64,000 bases of DNA from Pseudomonas nunensis (GTDB taxonomy: Bacteria > Pseudomonadota > Gammaproteobacteria > Pseudomonadales > Pseudomonadaceae). The translations under genes were made by a program, and so were the position numbers. The stretch spans positions 4,156,501-4,220,500 of the forward strand of contig NZ_CP101125.1 of the NCBI RefSeq assembly GCF_024296925.1, read 5' to 3'. Under the pieces are notes generated by a model. It worked only from the letters and a program-made list of their open reading frames with translations, did no database searches and was not told the DNA's origin. Of this stretch, positions 18,377 through 27,736 are shown piece after piece (the first letter of the stretch is position 1; each line of letters opens with the position of its first letter).

Positions 18377-19300
18377 TCAAATCGCACTGAACCGCTCCCC
18401 CAACCCCCGCTCCGCAAACTGCTCAATAATGAAATCCACAAACGCCCGGGTCTTGCCCGGCAACAATTTGTGCTCCGCGTAATAGATCGAAATATTGCCA
18501 TCGTCGACGTACCAGTCCGGCAAAACCCGTTGCAACGTCCCGGCCTCCAGATAACCCACGGCAAACGGCATGCTCACCAGCGCAATCCCCAAACCCTGAG
18601 CCGCCGTGGCACATGCCGCCTCCGAATCACTCATGGTCATCCGCGCCTTGAGCATCAACGGGCTGTGTTGCTGAGCGCGACTGGTCAGTTGCCAGGAGCG
18701 CACGCGACCGGTTTGCGGTGAACGGATCAGAATCCCGTCGCACGATTTGAGGTCGTCAGGTTCGACGATCGCCTCTCGCCCTGCCAGATACTCGGCAGAT
18801 GCCACCAGCACCCGATGCGCCGGTGTCAACTTGCGCGCCACCACGCCCTGAGGCAGTTCGAATCCGCCGCCAATCGCCGCATCAAAACCCTGTGCAATCA
18901 GATCGACCTGGCGATTATCGAAATGCCAGTCCGGGTTGATCGCCGGAAAGCGTTTTAGAAACTCCCCCAGTAACGGCACGATATATAACCGCCCGAACAC
19001 CGTGCCCATGCTGACTTTCAGCGTGCCTGCCGGGCGCCCTTCGGCACTCGCGAGGTTGGCCACGGCGTTTTGAATGGTGTGCAGGCTGGCGCTGACTTCG
19101 CTCAAAAATAACTGACCGGCTTCGGTCAACGTCAGGCTACGGGTGCTGCGTTGAAACAACCGCACACCCAGTCTCGCTTCCAGTTTGGCGACGCTCTTGC
19201 CCACGGCCGCCGGGGTCAGGCTCAGGCGCCGGGCGGCTTCGGCGAAGCTGCCAACCTCGGCGCTGCGCACGAAGCATTCGATACTGCTGAAGGTTTCCAT
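18377..19300 (-). CDS. LysR-family transcriptional regulator
   Basis: The 307-residue protein has an N-terminal winged HTH (SSIECFVRSAEVGSFAEAARRL through about residue 60) and a substrate-binding domain with the usual NPDWHFDNRQVDLIAQGFDAAI segment. The ATG at 19300 is preferred over an in-frame GTG three codons upstream. It is transcribed divergently from the SDR gene at 19426, its likely target, with a symmetric operator-like sequence between them. The ligand is unknown. Confidence 0.88.
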   Translation of the reverse strand: METFSSIECFVRSAEVGSFAEAARRLSLTPAAVGKSVAKLEARLGVRLFQRSTRSLTLTEAGQLFLSEVSASLHTIQNAVANLASAEGRPAGTLKVSMGTVFGRLYIVPLLGEFLKRFPAINPDWHFDNRQVDLIAQGFDAAIGGGFELPQGVVARKLTPAHRVLVASAEYLAGREAIVEPDDLKSCDGILIRSPQTGRVRSWQLTSRAQQHSPLMLKARMTMSDSEAACATAAQGLGIALVSMPFAVGYLEAGTLQRVLPDWYVDDGNISIYYAEHKLLPGKTRAFVDFIIEQFAERGLGERFSAI

Positions 19301-19311
19301 GATCGCCACTA

Positions 19312-19326
19312 TAAACTTTTGGTTTA
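19312..19326. promoter_or_regulatory. Putative LysR-type operator (TAAAC-N5-GTTTA)
   Basis: An inverted repeat with 5-bp arms lies in the 125-bp gap between the divergent LysR and SDR genes. LysR regulators bind such partly symmetric AT-rich sites in divergent promoters. The assignment rests on position and symmetry only. Confidence 0.4.
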
Positions 19327-19425
19327 CACAGACTATCGCAATTACCCTCTACACAGCAGGTAATCCCGAATCGATACTAGGCTCCATCAACCGAGACATC
19401 TCGCCTCGGGACTTTGGAGATCGAT

Positions 19426-20172
19426 ATGACTACTCAGAACCTCAGCGGCAAAGTGGCTTTGATTCAAGGCGGGTCCCGCGGTATCGGCGCAGCCATTGTT
19501 AAACGTCTGGCTGCTGAAGGCGCCGCGGTTGCCTTCACCTACGTCAGCTCCACCGCCAAGGCTGAAGAATTGCAGAACAGCATCACCGGCAACGGCGGCA
19601 AGGCACTCGCCATCAAGGCTGACAGCGCCGACGCCGATGCCATTCGCAACGCCGTGACCGCCACCGTAGAAGCCTTCGGTCGCCTGGACATCCTGGTCAA
19701 CAACGCCGGCGTGCTGGCCGTCGCGCCACTGGAAGATTTCAAACTCGAAGACTTCGACCAGACCCTGGCCATCAACGTGCGCAGCGTGTTCATTGCCACC
19801 CAGGCCGCGGCCAAACACATGACTGAAGGTGGTCGTATCATCAACATCGGCAGCACCAACGCCGACCGCATGCCCTTCGCCGGTGGCGGCCCGTACGCCA
19901 TGAGCAAAGCGGCGCTGGTCGGCCTGACCAAAGGCCTGTCCCGCGACCTCGGTCCGCGCGGCATCACCATCAACAACGTGCAACCGGGCCCGGTCGACAC
20001 TGACATGAACCCGGCCAGCGGTGACTTCGCCGAGAGCCTGATCCCGTTGATGGCGGTAGGTCGTTATGGCAAAGCAGAAGAGATCGCCAGCTTCGTTGCT
20101 TACCTGGTCGGCCCGGAAGCGGGTTACATCACCGGTGCGAGCCTGACGATCGATGGTGGTTTCGGCGCCTGA
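19426..20172 (+). CDS. Short-chain dehydrogenase/reductase (SDR), 3-oxoacyl-ACP-reductase-like
   Basis: A 248-residue classical SDR. The NAD(P)-binding motif GGSRGIG starts at Gly15, NNAG lies near residue 92, and Ser143, Tyr157 and Lys161 (YAMSK) form the catalytic set. It ends in the usual GYITGASLTIDGGFGA. The ATG at 19426 has GGAG seven bases upstream and is preferred over an upstream TTG. The substrate is not evident; the divergent LysR gene probably controls it. Confidence 0.9.
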   Translation: MTTQNLSGKVALIQGGSRGIGAAIVKRLAAEGAAVAFTYVSSTAKAEELQNSITGNGGKALAIKADSADADAIRNAVTATVEAFGRLDILVNNAGVLAVAPLEDFKLEDFDQTLAINVRSVFIATQAAAKHMTEGGRIINIGSTNADRMPFAGGGPYAMSKAALVGLTKGLSRDLGPRGITINNVQPGPVDTDMNPASGDFAESLIPLMAVGRYGKAEEIASFVAYLVGPEAGYITGASLTIDGGFGA

Positions 20173-20196
20173 TACAGGTCTGCCAACGCCAATCAA

Positions 20197-20286
20197 TGTG
20201 GGAGCGAGCCTGCTCGCGAAGACGGTTTAACATTCAACGACAATGTTGATTGTTAGTCCGCTTTCGCGAGCAGGCTCGCTCCCACA
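20197..20286. repeat. REPIN (TGTGGGAGCGAGCCTGCTCGCGAA variant)
   Basis: Two inverted REP units around a loop that pairs internally (aacattcaac...gttgattgtt). It lies between the convergent SDR and HAD genes. Confidence 0.88.
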
Positions 20287-20295
20287 TTTTCTGCA

Positions 20296-20991
20296 TCACG
20301 CCCATTCAAGCGCTGGCAAACCACATTCACTCGGCGTGAACGCCTTCAACGTACGAAGAATCCCATCCGCGTGTGCGTACTTTTCGTCCGCCATGGCCGC
20401 ATCCGGGATCGCAATCGCAGTCATCCCCGCCGCTTTCGCCGCCGTGACGCCAAACGGCGAATCCTCGAATACCAGGCAATCCTCAGGTGCGACACCCAGG
20501 CGCCGCGCAGCCGTCAGGAAGATATCCGGTGCCGGTTTGGCTGCACCCACTTCCGGATCATCCGCAGTAACAACGAAGTCAAACAGCGCAAACCAGTCAC
20601 GGTGCAACGTGGTTTTCTGGCCGAACGATTGACGGGAGGAACTGGTGCCCACCGCAATCGGAATATTGTTGGCCTTCAAGTGCCGAACCAGCTCCTCTGC
20701 ACCCGGCATCGCCAGGGCCTTGGGGAAACGCTCGCGCATCAGCGGCTCACGGATCACCAGGAACTCCTCGGCGGTGATCGGCAAATCCAGCGCCTCGACC
20801 ACATAACGCGCAAGGTCACCCGCGCCACGGCCGATGATGTTCTGTTTGATGCTCCAGTCGAAGGTCCGGCCATAACGTTCGACAATCATCGACGTGACCT
20901 CGGTGTAAATGCCCTCGGTGTCCAACAGCAAGCCATCCATGTCGAAAATCACGGCCTTGATCGGGCCGAACGCTTTCAGTGGTGCATTCAT
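20296..20991 (-). CDS. HAD-superfamily (beta-phosphoglucomutase/GPP-like) phosphatase
   Basis: The 231-residue protein has the HAD nucleophile motif VIFDMDGLLLDTE near residue 15, VGTSSSR as motif II, a lysine in AKPAPDIFL, and VFEDSPFGVTAAKAAGM as motif IV. A helical cap follows the first motif, as in sugar-phosphate and nucleotide phosphatases (subfamily IA). The substrate is uncertain. A REPIN separates it from the SDR gene. Confidence 0.85.
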   Translation of the reverse strand: MNAPLKAFGPIKAVIFDMDGLLLDTEGIYTEVTSMIVERYGRTFDWSIKQNIIGRGAGDLARYVVEALDLPITAEEFLVIREPLMRERFPKALAMPGAEELVRHLKANNIPIAVGTSSSRQSFGQKTTLHRDWFALFDFVVTADDPEVGAAKPAPDIFLTAARRLGVAPEDCLVFEDSPFGVTAAKAAGMTAIAIPDAAMADEKYAHADGILRTLKAFTPSECGLPALEWA

Positions 20992-21251
20992 CGCATCTGA
21001 TCCGTTCTTAAAGACATCCCAGGCGGCTCAGGTACGGCCAGTACTCGGATCGATTAAAGGGTTCAGCAGCATAACGAGCGCGGCTGGCTGAGGGCAACGT
21101 GCAATGACCGACGGGTGAAAAAACCTGTATTCCTGTGCCGCCGATGATTTAGCGATTATCCCTACAGCAATCACCTCCTTTCCCGACTTCTTTCCTCGCG
21201 CATCCCCCGCAAAGTCTCGCGCTCCTTATTCAAGCGCGCGAGTGACTGCGA
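20992..21251. other. Intergenic region before the Rhs gene
   Basis: 260 bp between divergent genes. No PAAR, VgrG or EagR-like reading frame is present. No clear ribosome site precedes the Rhs ATG at 21252, and an in-frame TGA at 21243-21245 excludes an upstream extension. Confidence 0.6.
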
Positions 21252-24200
21252 ATGTTCGACCCCGATGAACTCCTGGCCCTGAACAACACCATCGGCCTGA
21301 TGGTGGTCGCCGCCATGAACCCGGAGCAACCCGATGTCGAAGCGGTACTCGGTGAGTTTCGCCTCTGCCTGAATGACTACGAGCGCTGGGCGGAAAACTT
21401 CTGGACCGGCTGGACACTGGATGTCGAGCAGGTGTTCAAGGTCGGCAACGATGTTCGTCTTCGCGCTCCGCTGAATACCACCACGCCAGTCAGCTCCGTG
21501 GTAACCCAATGCCCCGCCGAAGGCCCGTTGACCCTGGTGCATATGTTCGAGGCGGCGCGTTTCGTGCCGATCGGCAACACACCGGTGACACTCGAACCAG
21601 TGATCGCAGATCACAACGGTGAGCTGACATTCGGTAAACCTGTCCACAAGACCATCGGCCCGAGCGGCATTCTCGAAGTTTCCGATTGCAGTCGGGGCCA
21701 GCGTTATCGCATCACCTTCTTTCCCGATGTTTCAGCCGAGCACATCAAGGTGCTCTACGCCTCTTATCAAGGCCTGATCGGCGAACTCGAAGGCTGGCTG
21801 CGCGCGGAATGGACCAACGAGTTCGAGCCGCTGTGGACAGAGTTCGGCAGCGCCGGGTTTCGTGAGCGCTACGGCCTGCTGCAAGAAGCGGACTGGCTGG
21901 GTGTCAGAAATTCGTTGCAGGGTGTTTGGGATGACGTGAAACAGGTCTACGACCTGCTCGCGGACCTGCAAGCCAATAGCGAAAAGTTGCTGGAGTACCT
22001 GACCCAGGCCGAGCTGGACGCGCTGCTCGCGGCCTCCGCTGACGCCATCGCCAATGGCTTGTTGCTGCTGAGTGATGAGCCGCTGCTATTTATTCACCTC
22101 GCCGCGTTTACCAGTTGGCTGAGGATGCTGCCTCCACAATTCGTCGCCGAGGTGGTGGCGGAAATTCGTACAGAACTGCTGATCGCTTTCCTACTGATGG
22201 CGGTGACCCGCGGACAAGGCGTGAAGATCGCTTTAAGTGCCAAGGTGCTGGGTAAAGTCAAATCACCACGGGCACGGCAATGGCTGGCGGCCGCCACATT
22301 ACGCCTGAGCGAGTTGACCGCCGAATCCAGGCTGACGACCCACGCAGATGCGTTCAAACCGCTGGCGGTCAATGCGCGCCAAGCACCCGTGAGGCCAACG
22401 CCGACAGTGCCGTTGGAGATTCGTAACGGCGAGTCACCGGTTCTGGTGGTGAGAAACCCGGCGGCCATCGCTCGGGACAAAACCGACGCACAAACGCGAT
22501 TGGTCCCACACGAACCTCAGTACGACGCGCCGGACCAGGCGACAAATCCTAACGGCGACAGCGCCGATTGCGCGCCATTGACCTGCACCAATGGCTGCCC
22601 GGTGTCGATGGTCACTGGCGAAGAACTGCTGACCCTGACCGACGGTTCACTGGACGGAATCCTGCCGTTCGAGTTCACCCGGCTCTATCGCACCAGTGCG
22701 GTCGAACTCGACTGTGGCCTGGGCTGGGGCTGGACTCATTCCCTCGCCCACCGTCTGGAGCGGGACGGTCAGCGGGTCATCTGGATCGACCATGAAAACC
22801 GCCGTACGACGTTTCCGCTGCCGAGTGCCGAGCGCCCGACGATTCATAACAGCCTGTCGCGGGCGGCGATTTATTCAGGGGATGAACCGCAGGAATTGAT
22901 TGTCGCGCTGGCGGGCGAGACGCCGAGGTTTTACCACTTCCGCAACGGGAAGTTGACGGCGATCAGCGATTCCTATGGCAACCGGCTACACATCACCCGC
23001 GATCGCGAGGATCGCATTCAACGCCTCGACAACGGGGCCGGGCGTTCGCTGCTGTTGTGTTACGAGCGCCGACACCTCATCGCTATCCAGTATCAGACTT
23101 TTCATCCTGCCGACTCCCTGAGTGACGCCTGGCGTACAGAACAGACGCTGGTTTCCTACCGCTACAACGCCCGTCATCACCTGATCGAAGCGACCAATGC
23201 CGCGGGAGAAAGCGAACGGTACGACTACGACGACCAGCACGTGATCCTTCAACGGCAACTGACGGGTGGGGCGAGTTTTTTCTGGGAGTGGGAAAAATCC
23301 GGCAAGGCTGCGCGATGCGTCCGCCACCGGGCGAGTTTTTCGCAGATGGACACCGCTTACATCTGGGATGACCAGGGTGGCGTTGTGGTTAAGAACGTCG
23401 ACGGCAGTGAAGAAACTTACGTCCATGACGATAAGGCGCGCTTGGTACGCCGGGTTGAACCGAATGGCGGTGAGCATCGCAAGGCCTATGACAACAAGGG
23501 CCGATTGATTGCCGAGCAGGATCCGCTCGGGGCGGTGACGGAATACCGCTATGACGAAGTCGGACGTCTCGTGGCACAAATTCCGCCAGAAGGCGAGCCG
23601 ACTTCCTACGAGTATCGCAACGGTTTCCTGCATGCCCGGCGTCGCGGCAAAGCGGTGTGGATGTATCGGCGTGATGCTCGGGGGGATGTCACCGAAGCTG
23701 TCGACCCGGATGGACAGGTCACCCATTACCACTACGGCGCGCAGGGGCAGTTGCTGTCGATCCGCTATCCCGACACCAGTCGGCACATGTTCGTCAGGAA
23801 CGGTCTGGGACAATTGGTCGAAGAGACGTTGCCGGACGGCGGGCAACGGCGGTTTTCCTACGATGCACTGGGGCGACGGATTACCCGCCAGGACGAACAC
23901 GGTGCCGTCACCCATTACCAATGGGATGCCGTCGGCCGACTGGTGCAGACGACTTTACCTACAGGCGCCACCCGCGCTTTCAGCTACAACGCCTACGGCC
24001 AGATCACCGCCGAGCAGGACGAACTGGGCCGCGTCACTCGCTACGAATATGCCGACGACCTGCATCTGGTCAGCCGCCGCATCAACCCTGACGGCACTCA
24101 GCTGAAGTATCGCTACGACAATTCGCAGCTGCTTCTGACGGAAATCGAAAACGAATCCGGCGAAAAATATCAGCTGGACTACACGCCCAATGGATTGATT

Positions 24201-26054
24201 CGACAGGAAACCGGATTCGACGGGCAACGCACGGCGTACGCCTACGACCTCAATGGGCAACTGCTGGAGAAAACCGAGTTCGGCGATGACGGTTCGACGC
24301 TCATCACCGGTTACCAGCGGGACTCGGCCGGGCGCTTGCTGGTCAAGACCCTGCCCGACGGCATCAAGGTCGAATACCGCTATGACAGCCTCGGGCGGCT
24401 GGTCAGCGTTGATGATGGTCACGACCATCCATTGGAATTTGCCTACGACCTGCAAGACCGTCTCATCACCGAACACCAAGGCTGGGGCACCTTGCGTTAT
24501 GGCTACGACGCCTGCGGCCAGCTCAATCACATTCGCCTGCCGGACAACAGCAAACTCGATTACCACCATGCCAAGGGCGGCGCGCTGACGGCCATCGACC
24601 TTAATGGCGCACGACTGACGTCCCACACCTTCGCCACGGGTCGCGAACAACACCGCCAGCAAGGCTTGTTGCTCAGCGATTATCAATACGACGACCAAGG
24701 TCGCCTGAAAGCCCACTCCGTCAGCCAACAGCGACGACCGCTGTACCGCCGCGATTATGCCTACAGCGCCAACGGCAATCTCGACCACATCGCCGACACC
24801 CGCCATGGTCAACGCAGCTACCAATACGATCCGCTCGACCGTCTGATCCGCGTCCGTCATTCCCGTGATCACGTGCCGGAAAGCTTCGCCCACGACCCGG
24901 CGGGCAATTTGCTGATGCAGGATCGTCCCGGTTTGGCGAGCGTTAAGGGCAATCGCCTGTTGATGCAGGGTGACCGGCATTACGACTACGACGCCTTCGG
25001 CAATCTCATCCGCGAACGGCGCGGCACTGCGCAAAAACTCGTCACCGAGTATCGCTACGACTGCCAGCACCGGTTAATTAGCGTCACCTTGCCGAATGGA
25101 AGTTGTGCGAATTATCGCTACGACGCCTTCGGCCGCCGCATCGCCAAAACCGTCGATGCCAAGACCACCGAGTTCTTCTGGCAAGGCGACAAGGTTGTCG
25201 CCGAAAGCAGCCCCGAGCATTACCGCAGCTACATCTACGAACCCGGCACCTTCCGCCCGCTGGCGATGCTCGACGGCAAAGGCCCGCTACAGGCCTGCCC
25301 GTTCTACTACCAACTCGACCACCTCGGCACACCGCAGGAACTGACCGACTACAGCGGCGAAATTGTCTGGGCCGCGCAATACACCGCCTACGGCCGACTG
25401 ACCCGCCTAAACCGCGATACCCATCAAGTGCTGGACCAGCCTTTGCGGTTTCAGGGGCAGTACTTCGACGCGGAGACGGGGCTGCACTACAACCGGCATC
25501 GGTATTACAACCCGGATGTTGGACGGTACCTGACGCCGGATCCTGCGAAATTGGCGGGTGGGTTGAACGGGTACCAGTACACGCCGAATCCAACGGGGTG
25601 GGTTGATCCGTTGGGGTTGAATACTTGTCCTGGAGGGGATGGGTGCAAGCGGCCGGAGATCGGGGAAGAGGATCCGGCTGGGAAGGTTGGGGTTGATGAG
25701 GGGGAGCCGCAGTTACCTGATGTGGTTCATGGCGTTGACCCAAATAGTCTAAGGCGGGCACATGCTATTGAAGGTAAAAGCTCAACAAAGCGAGTTGAAG
25801 GTCTCGCTACTCAGATGCAGAAAAACGGGTATGACGAAGATTGGCCTATTGATGTAGTTGAGCATAATGGCGAACGATATATAGTTGATGGCCACCATAG
25901 AGCATCGGCAGCAAGACGTACTCACACACCAGTTACAATCCAGTTAATCACGGACATTGCCAACCATAAAAATAGTGTTTTCACAACTATAGAAGAAGTC
26001 AAAGCATCCGCGGAATCTGTTGGACATGACAGATTGAACAGGCCAAGAAGATGA
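21252..26054 (+). CDS. Rhs polymorphic toxin with a C-terminal ParB-like toxin domain
   Basis: A 1600-residue protein. Residues 1-430 form a helical N-terminal region without a recognisable PAAR motif. About 440-520 is the DUF6531 linker (CPVSMVTGEELLTLTDG). From about 530 to 1380 there are many YD repeats of the YxYDxxGRL type. The Rhs core ends at GRYLTPDPAKLAGGLNGYQY and VDPLGL (Asp1452-Leu1456), where such proteins cut themselves. The last 144 residues carry YIVDGHHRASAARR (Asp1546-Arg1550), the core of the ParB/sulfiredoxin-like fold, a proposed nuclease. GC content falls in this last part, as expected for an exchanged toxin tip. Delivery is probably by type VI secretion, but no secretion gene is nearby. 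Confidence 0.85.
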   Translation: MFDPDELLALNNTIGLMVVAAMNPEQPDVEAVLGEFRLCLNDYERWAENFWTGWTLDVEQVFKVGNDVRLRAPLNTTTPVSSVVTQCPAEGPLTLVHMFEAARFVPIGNTPVTLEPVIADHNGELTFGKPVHKTIGPSGILEVSDCSRGQRYRITFFPDVSAEHIKVLYASYQGLIGELEGWLRAEWTNEFEPLWTEFGSAGFRERYGLLQEADWLGVRNSLQGVWDDVKQVYDLLADLQANSEKLLEYLTQAELDALLAASADAIANGLLLLSDEPLLFIHLAAFTSWLRMLPPQFVAEVVAEIRTELLIAFLLMAVTRGQGVKIALSAKVLGKVKSPRARQWLAAATLRLSELTAESRLTTHADAFKPLAVNARQAPVRPTPTVPLEIRNGESPVLVVRNPAAIARDKTDAQTRLVPHEPQYDAPDQATNPNGDSADCAPLTCTNGCPVSMVTGEELLTLTDGSLDGILPFEFTRLYRTSAVELDCGLGWGWTHSLAHRLERDGQRVIWIDHENRRTTFPLPSAERPTIHNSLSRAAIYSGDEPQELIVALAGETPRFYHFRNGKLTAISDSYGNRLHITRDREDRIQRLDNGAGRSLLLCYERRHLIAIQYQTFHPADSLSDAWRTEQTLVSYRYNARHHLIEATNAAGESERYDYDDQHVILQRQLTGGASFFWEWEKSGKAARCVRHRASFSQMDTAYIWDDQGGVVVKNVDGSEETYVHDDKARLVRRVEPNGGEHRKAYDNKGRLIAEQDPLGAVTEYRYDEVGRLVAQIPPEGEPTSYEYRNGFLHARRRGKAVWMYRRDARGDVTEAVDPDGQVTHYHYGAQGQLLSIRYPDTSRHMFVRNGLGQLVEETLPDGGQRRFSYDALGRRITRQDEHGAVTHYQWDAVGRLVQTTLPTGATRAFSYNAYGQITAEQDELGRVTRYEYADDLHLVSRRINPDGTQLKYRYDNSQLLLTEIENESGEKYQLDYTPNGLIRQETGFDGQRTAYAYDLNGQLLEKTEFGDDGSTLITGYQRDSAGRLLVKTLPDGIKVEYRYDSLGRLVSVDDGHDHPLEFAYDLQDRLITEHQGWGTLRYGYDACGQLNHIRLPDNSKLDYHHAKGGALTAIDLNGARLTSHTFATGREQHRQQGLLLSDYQYDDQGRLKAHSVSQQRRPLYRRDYAYSANGNLDHIADTRHGQRSYQYDPLDRLIRVRHSRDHVPESFAHDPAGNLLMQDRPGLASVKGNRLLMQGDRHYDYDAFGNLIRERRGTAQKLVTEYRYDCQHRLISVTLPNGSCANYRYDAFGRRIAKTVDAKTTEFFWQGDKVVAESSPEHYRSYIYEPGTFRPLAMLDGKGPLQACPFYYQLDHLGTPQELTDYSGEIVWAAQYTAYGRLTRLNRDTHQVLDQPLRFQGQYFDAETGLHYNRHRYYNPDVGRYLTPDPAKLAGGLNGYQYTPNPTGWVDPLGLNTCPGGDGCKRPEIGEEDPAGKVGVDEGEPQLPDVVHGVDPNSLRRAHAIEGKSSTKRVEGLATQMQKNGYDEDWPIDVVEHNGERYIVDGHHRASAARRTHTPVTIQLITDIANHKNSVFTTIEEVKASAESVGHDRLNRPRR

Positions 26055-26470
26055 AAAATGAAGAACTGGAATATTTGATCGATGACTTCTTAGCCCAAGT
26101 CGAAAAGGCTACAGCCCTGCTGGAGGAGAAATTCGGAAAAAGGTGCATTTTAAGGCTATGGGGAACGAAGCAAATCGCCCAGCGAGGGAGTGTGAACGAC
26201 GAAGTTACCTATGAACTACATGGAGTAGGTTGTCGCGTTTATTTGCCGGATGCCTGTGTCGACTTCGATTATGGACCAGATGAAAGAATCGATGGGTTTG
26301 ACTCATGGAGGCTATACATATATGCAAATGAAGTCCCGAAAAAACATCCAAAATACACAGAGTTGGACCATGTAAAACGAGATCTGGATGAATATATAGC
26401 AGCAGGAAAAGTCGAGAGGATAAAAAACTCCATGTCACGACTATATTTCAAGAACAAGACTCTTTGGTAA
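26051..26470 (+). CDS. Probable immunity protein for the Rhs-ParB toxin
   Basis: A 139-residue, AT-rich gene whose ATG overlaps the toxin stop by 4 bp (ATGA), the usual place for an immunity gene. The protein is cytoplasmic, with no signal or membrane segment. Its centre (VTYELHGVGCRVYLPDACVD and RIDGFDSWRLYIYA) looks like small immunity families of the DUF6896 type, a resemblance I cannot confirm here. Base composition matches the toxin tip rather than the flanks, so both probably moved together. Confidence 0.7.
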   Translation: MKNEELEYLIDDFLAQVEKATALLEEKFGKRCILRLWGTKQIAQRGSVNDEVTYELHGVGCRVYLPDACVDFDYGPDERIDGFDSWRLYIYANEVPKKHPKYTELDHVKRDLDEYIAAGKVERIKNSMSRLYFKNKTLW

Positions 26471-26495
26471 CGAACAATCCATTTTTATGCGGCTA

Positions 26496-26518
26496 AGGCC
26501 CGACAAATGTACGGGCCT
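26496..26518 (+). terminator. Terminator-like hairpin after the immunity gene
   Basis: AGGCCCG and CGGGCCT surround a 9-base loop, 26 bp after the immunity stop. The T-run is weak. Confidence 0.45.
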
Positions 26519-26556
26519 CAATACTCAAAAAGCCAGTTTAAATAACTGCAAGGATC

Positions 26557-26775
26557 TCAACTCGGCTCCCCCGACCCATCCTCCCCGGCAATATCCGGAT
26601 CATCGGGACTCGCCTCCACATCCCCACGCGTAACATCACTCTCCGGAACCTGCTCCACACCTGCGTCATCCTCATCATCAGGCGGACGCTGATCACGGCT
26701 CAGTGAATCAGTGGGTGAAGGCAGCGGATATTCAGGGGTTTCGTCGCCGTCAGCGACTTTCGGATCAGCGTTCAT
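26557..26775 (-). CDS. Small acidic hypothetical protein
   Basis: A 72-residue protein very rich in Asp, Glu and Pro, with an expected net negative charge and little hydrophobic content, so probably disordered. The ATG at 26775 has GAGAGG upstream and is preferred over a GTG two codons earlier. It lies downstream of another small acidic gene on the same strand. No family was recognised. Confidence 0.5.
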   Translation of the reverse strand: MNADPKVADGDETPEYPLPSPTDSLSRDQRPPDDEDDAGVEQVPESDVTRGDVEASPDDPDIAGEDGSGEPS

Positions 26776-26859
26776 AAGCACCTCTCGAAGGACCTGAAGG
26801 GCAGGCCCTGATATTTCGAGGATAGGGCTATGCAGGCGTTCGATCCGAGGGACGATCGG

Positions 26860-27045
26860 TCAGTCTTCGTCCGAGTCTTCCTCTTCATACTCGGTGTTGC
26901 CCACATCCCCTGCATCGTCAGAGTCGTTAAGCGGTACGGTTGCATCGTCCATTAAGGAACCTGGATCTTCATTACCAGGATCGTTCAAATACGGCACGCC
27001 GCTGGAGTCCTCTTGCTTATCTTTGTCTTCGGTTTCAAGGGTCAT
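26860..27045 (-). CDS. Small acidic hypothetical protein
   Basis: A 61-residue protein beginning MTLETEDKDKQED and ending in a run of Glu and Asp. The ATG at 27045 follows a GAGG site and is preferred over a start 18 codons upstream. Composition resembles the gene at 26557, suggesting a related pair, although sequence similarity beyond acidic bias is weak. The function is unknown. Confidence 0.5.
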   Translation of the reverse strand: MTLETEDKDKQEDSSGVPYLNDPGNEDPGSLMDDATVPLNDSDDAGDVGNTEYEEEDSDED

Positions 27046-27147
27046 GGCGCGCCTCACAGTTTCAGCGAGTTGATGAAGTTCGGGGCGTCTTACAACCAAG
27101 CATTGCAGAGCCCCTACTCACAGAAGTCCTGTCGCTAGACAGTCAAA

Positions 27148-27570
27148 CTAGCGATGTTTGTTTCTGTGTTTGTTCTTGTGCTTGTGGCCGCCACCGGAAT
27201 GGGAGCTGCCGCTGTCGCTACCCAGGTTGTTACCGACTGCACCACCCGCCGCACCACCCAGGCCTGCGCCAATGGTCGAACCGGTAGAGCCGCCCAGACT
27301 ATGGCCGACCACCGAGCCGCCCGCCGCCCCGATACCGCCGCCGACGGCCGCTTCTGTGCGGCTGCCTTTGCGCGCGCCGACCGCGCTGCCTGCGGCGCCG
27401 CCCACACCCGCGCCGATCGCTGCGCCGGTGCTGCCGCCCATTTGCTGGCCGACCACATTACCCAGCGCACCGCCAAGACCACCGCCAACTGCTGCGGTAC
27501 CATCGCCGGCCGCCATGGCGCCCTGAGCGACCAAAAGACCTAGAACCAACGTGGACAATGTCAAACGCAT
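27148..27570 (-). CDS. Exported glycine-zipper protein with a His/Lys-rich tail
   Basis: The 140-residue protein starts with a signal peptide (MRLTLSTLVLGLLVAQGAMA, cleavage near residue 20). Glycine-zipper repeats of the GGxxGxxxGxxxGG type follow over residues 25-115 and can pack helices in membranes. The tail (SGGGHKHKNKHRNKHR) is very basic and rich in histidine. It is a tandem paralogue of the gene at 27737, with nearly the same first half. The start at 27570 gives the same N-terminus as that neighbour. Role unknown; outer-membrane or envelope association is likely. Confidence 0.75.
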   Translation of the reverse strand: MRLTLSTLVLGLLVAQGAMAAGDGTAAVGGGLGGALGNVVGQQMGGSTGAAIGAGVGGAAGSAVGARKGSRTEAAVGGGIGAAGGSVVGHSLGGSTGSTIGAGLGGAAGGAVGNNLGSDSGSSHSGGGHKHKNKHRNKHR

Positions 27571-27694
27571 GATATGAACCTCAATTCCGTATTGGAGGAG
27601 CGCAAGTGTCTCAACCTGCTCCCACAGTACTCTGCTAGTCGAGAGGGTTGTAAGAGTTTGGAGACCCGTTGAATAAAAACGTTCAGAAACGAAA

Positions 27695-27717
27695 AAGCCC
27701 GGCATTACGCCGGGCTT
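27695..27717 (-). terminator. Rho-independent terminator
   Basis: AAGCCCGGC and GCCGGGCTT pair around a 5-base loop, followed on the minus strand by a T-run. It lies 20 bp after the stop of the glycine-zipper gene at 27737-28108. Confidence 0.85.
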
Positions 27718-27736
27718 CTTGAGCTGACCTTCAGGA

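Noticed and set aside
23955..25070. 371-codon minus-strand frame inside the Rhs gene
   Set aside because: Antisense of YD repeats; repetitive Val/Ala pattern with no family match.
27154..27543. Plus-strand frames opposite the glycine-zipper genes
   Set aside because: Mirror images of glycine repeats giving Ala/Pro/Thr-rich frames; no translation signal.
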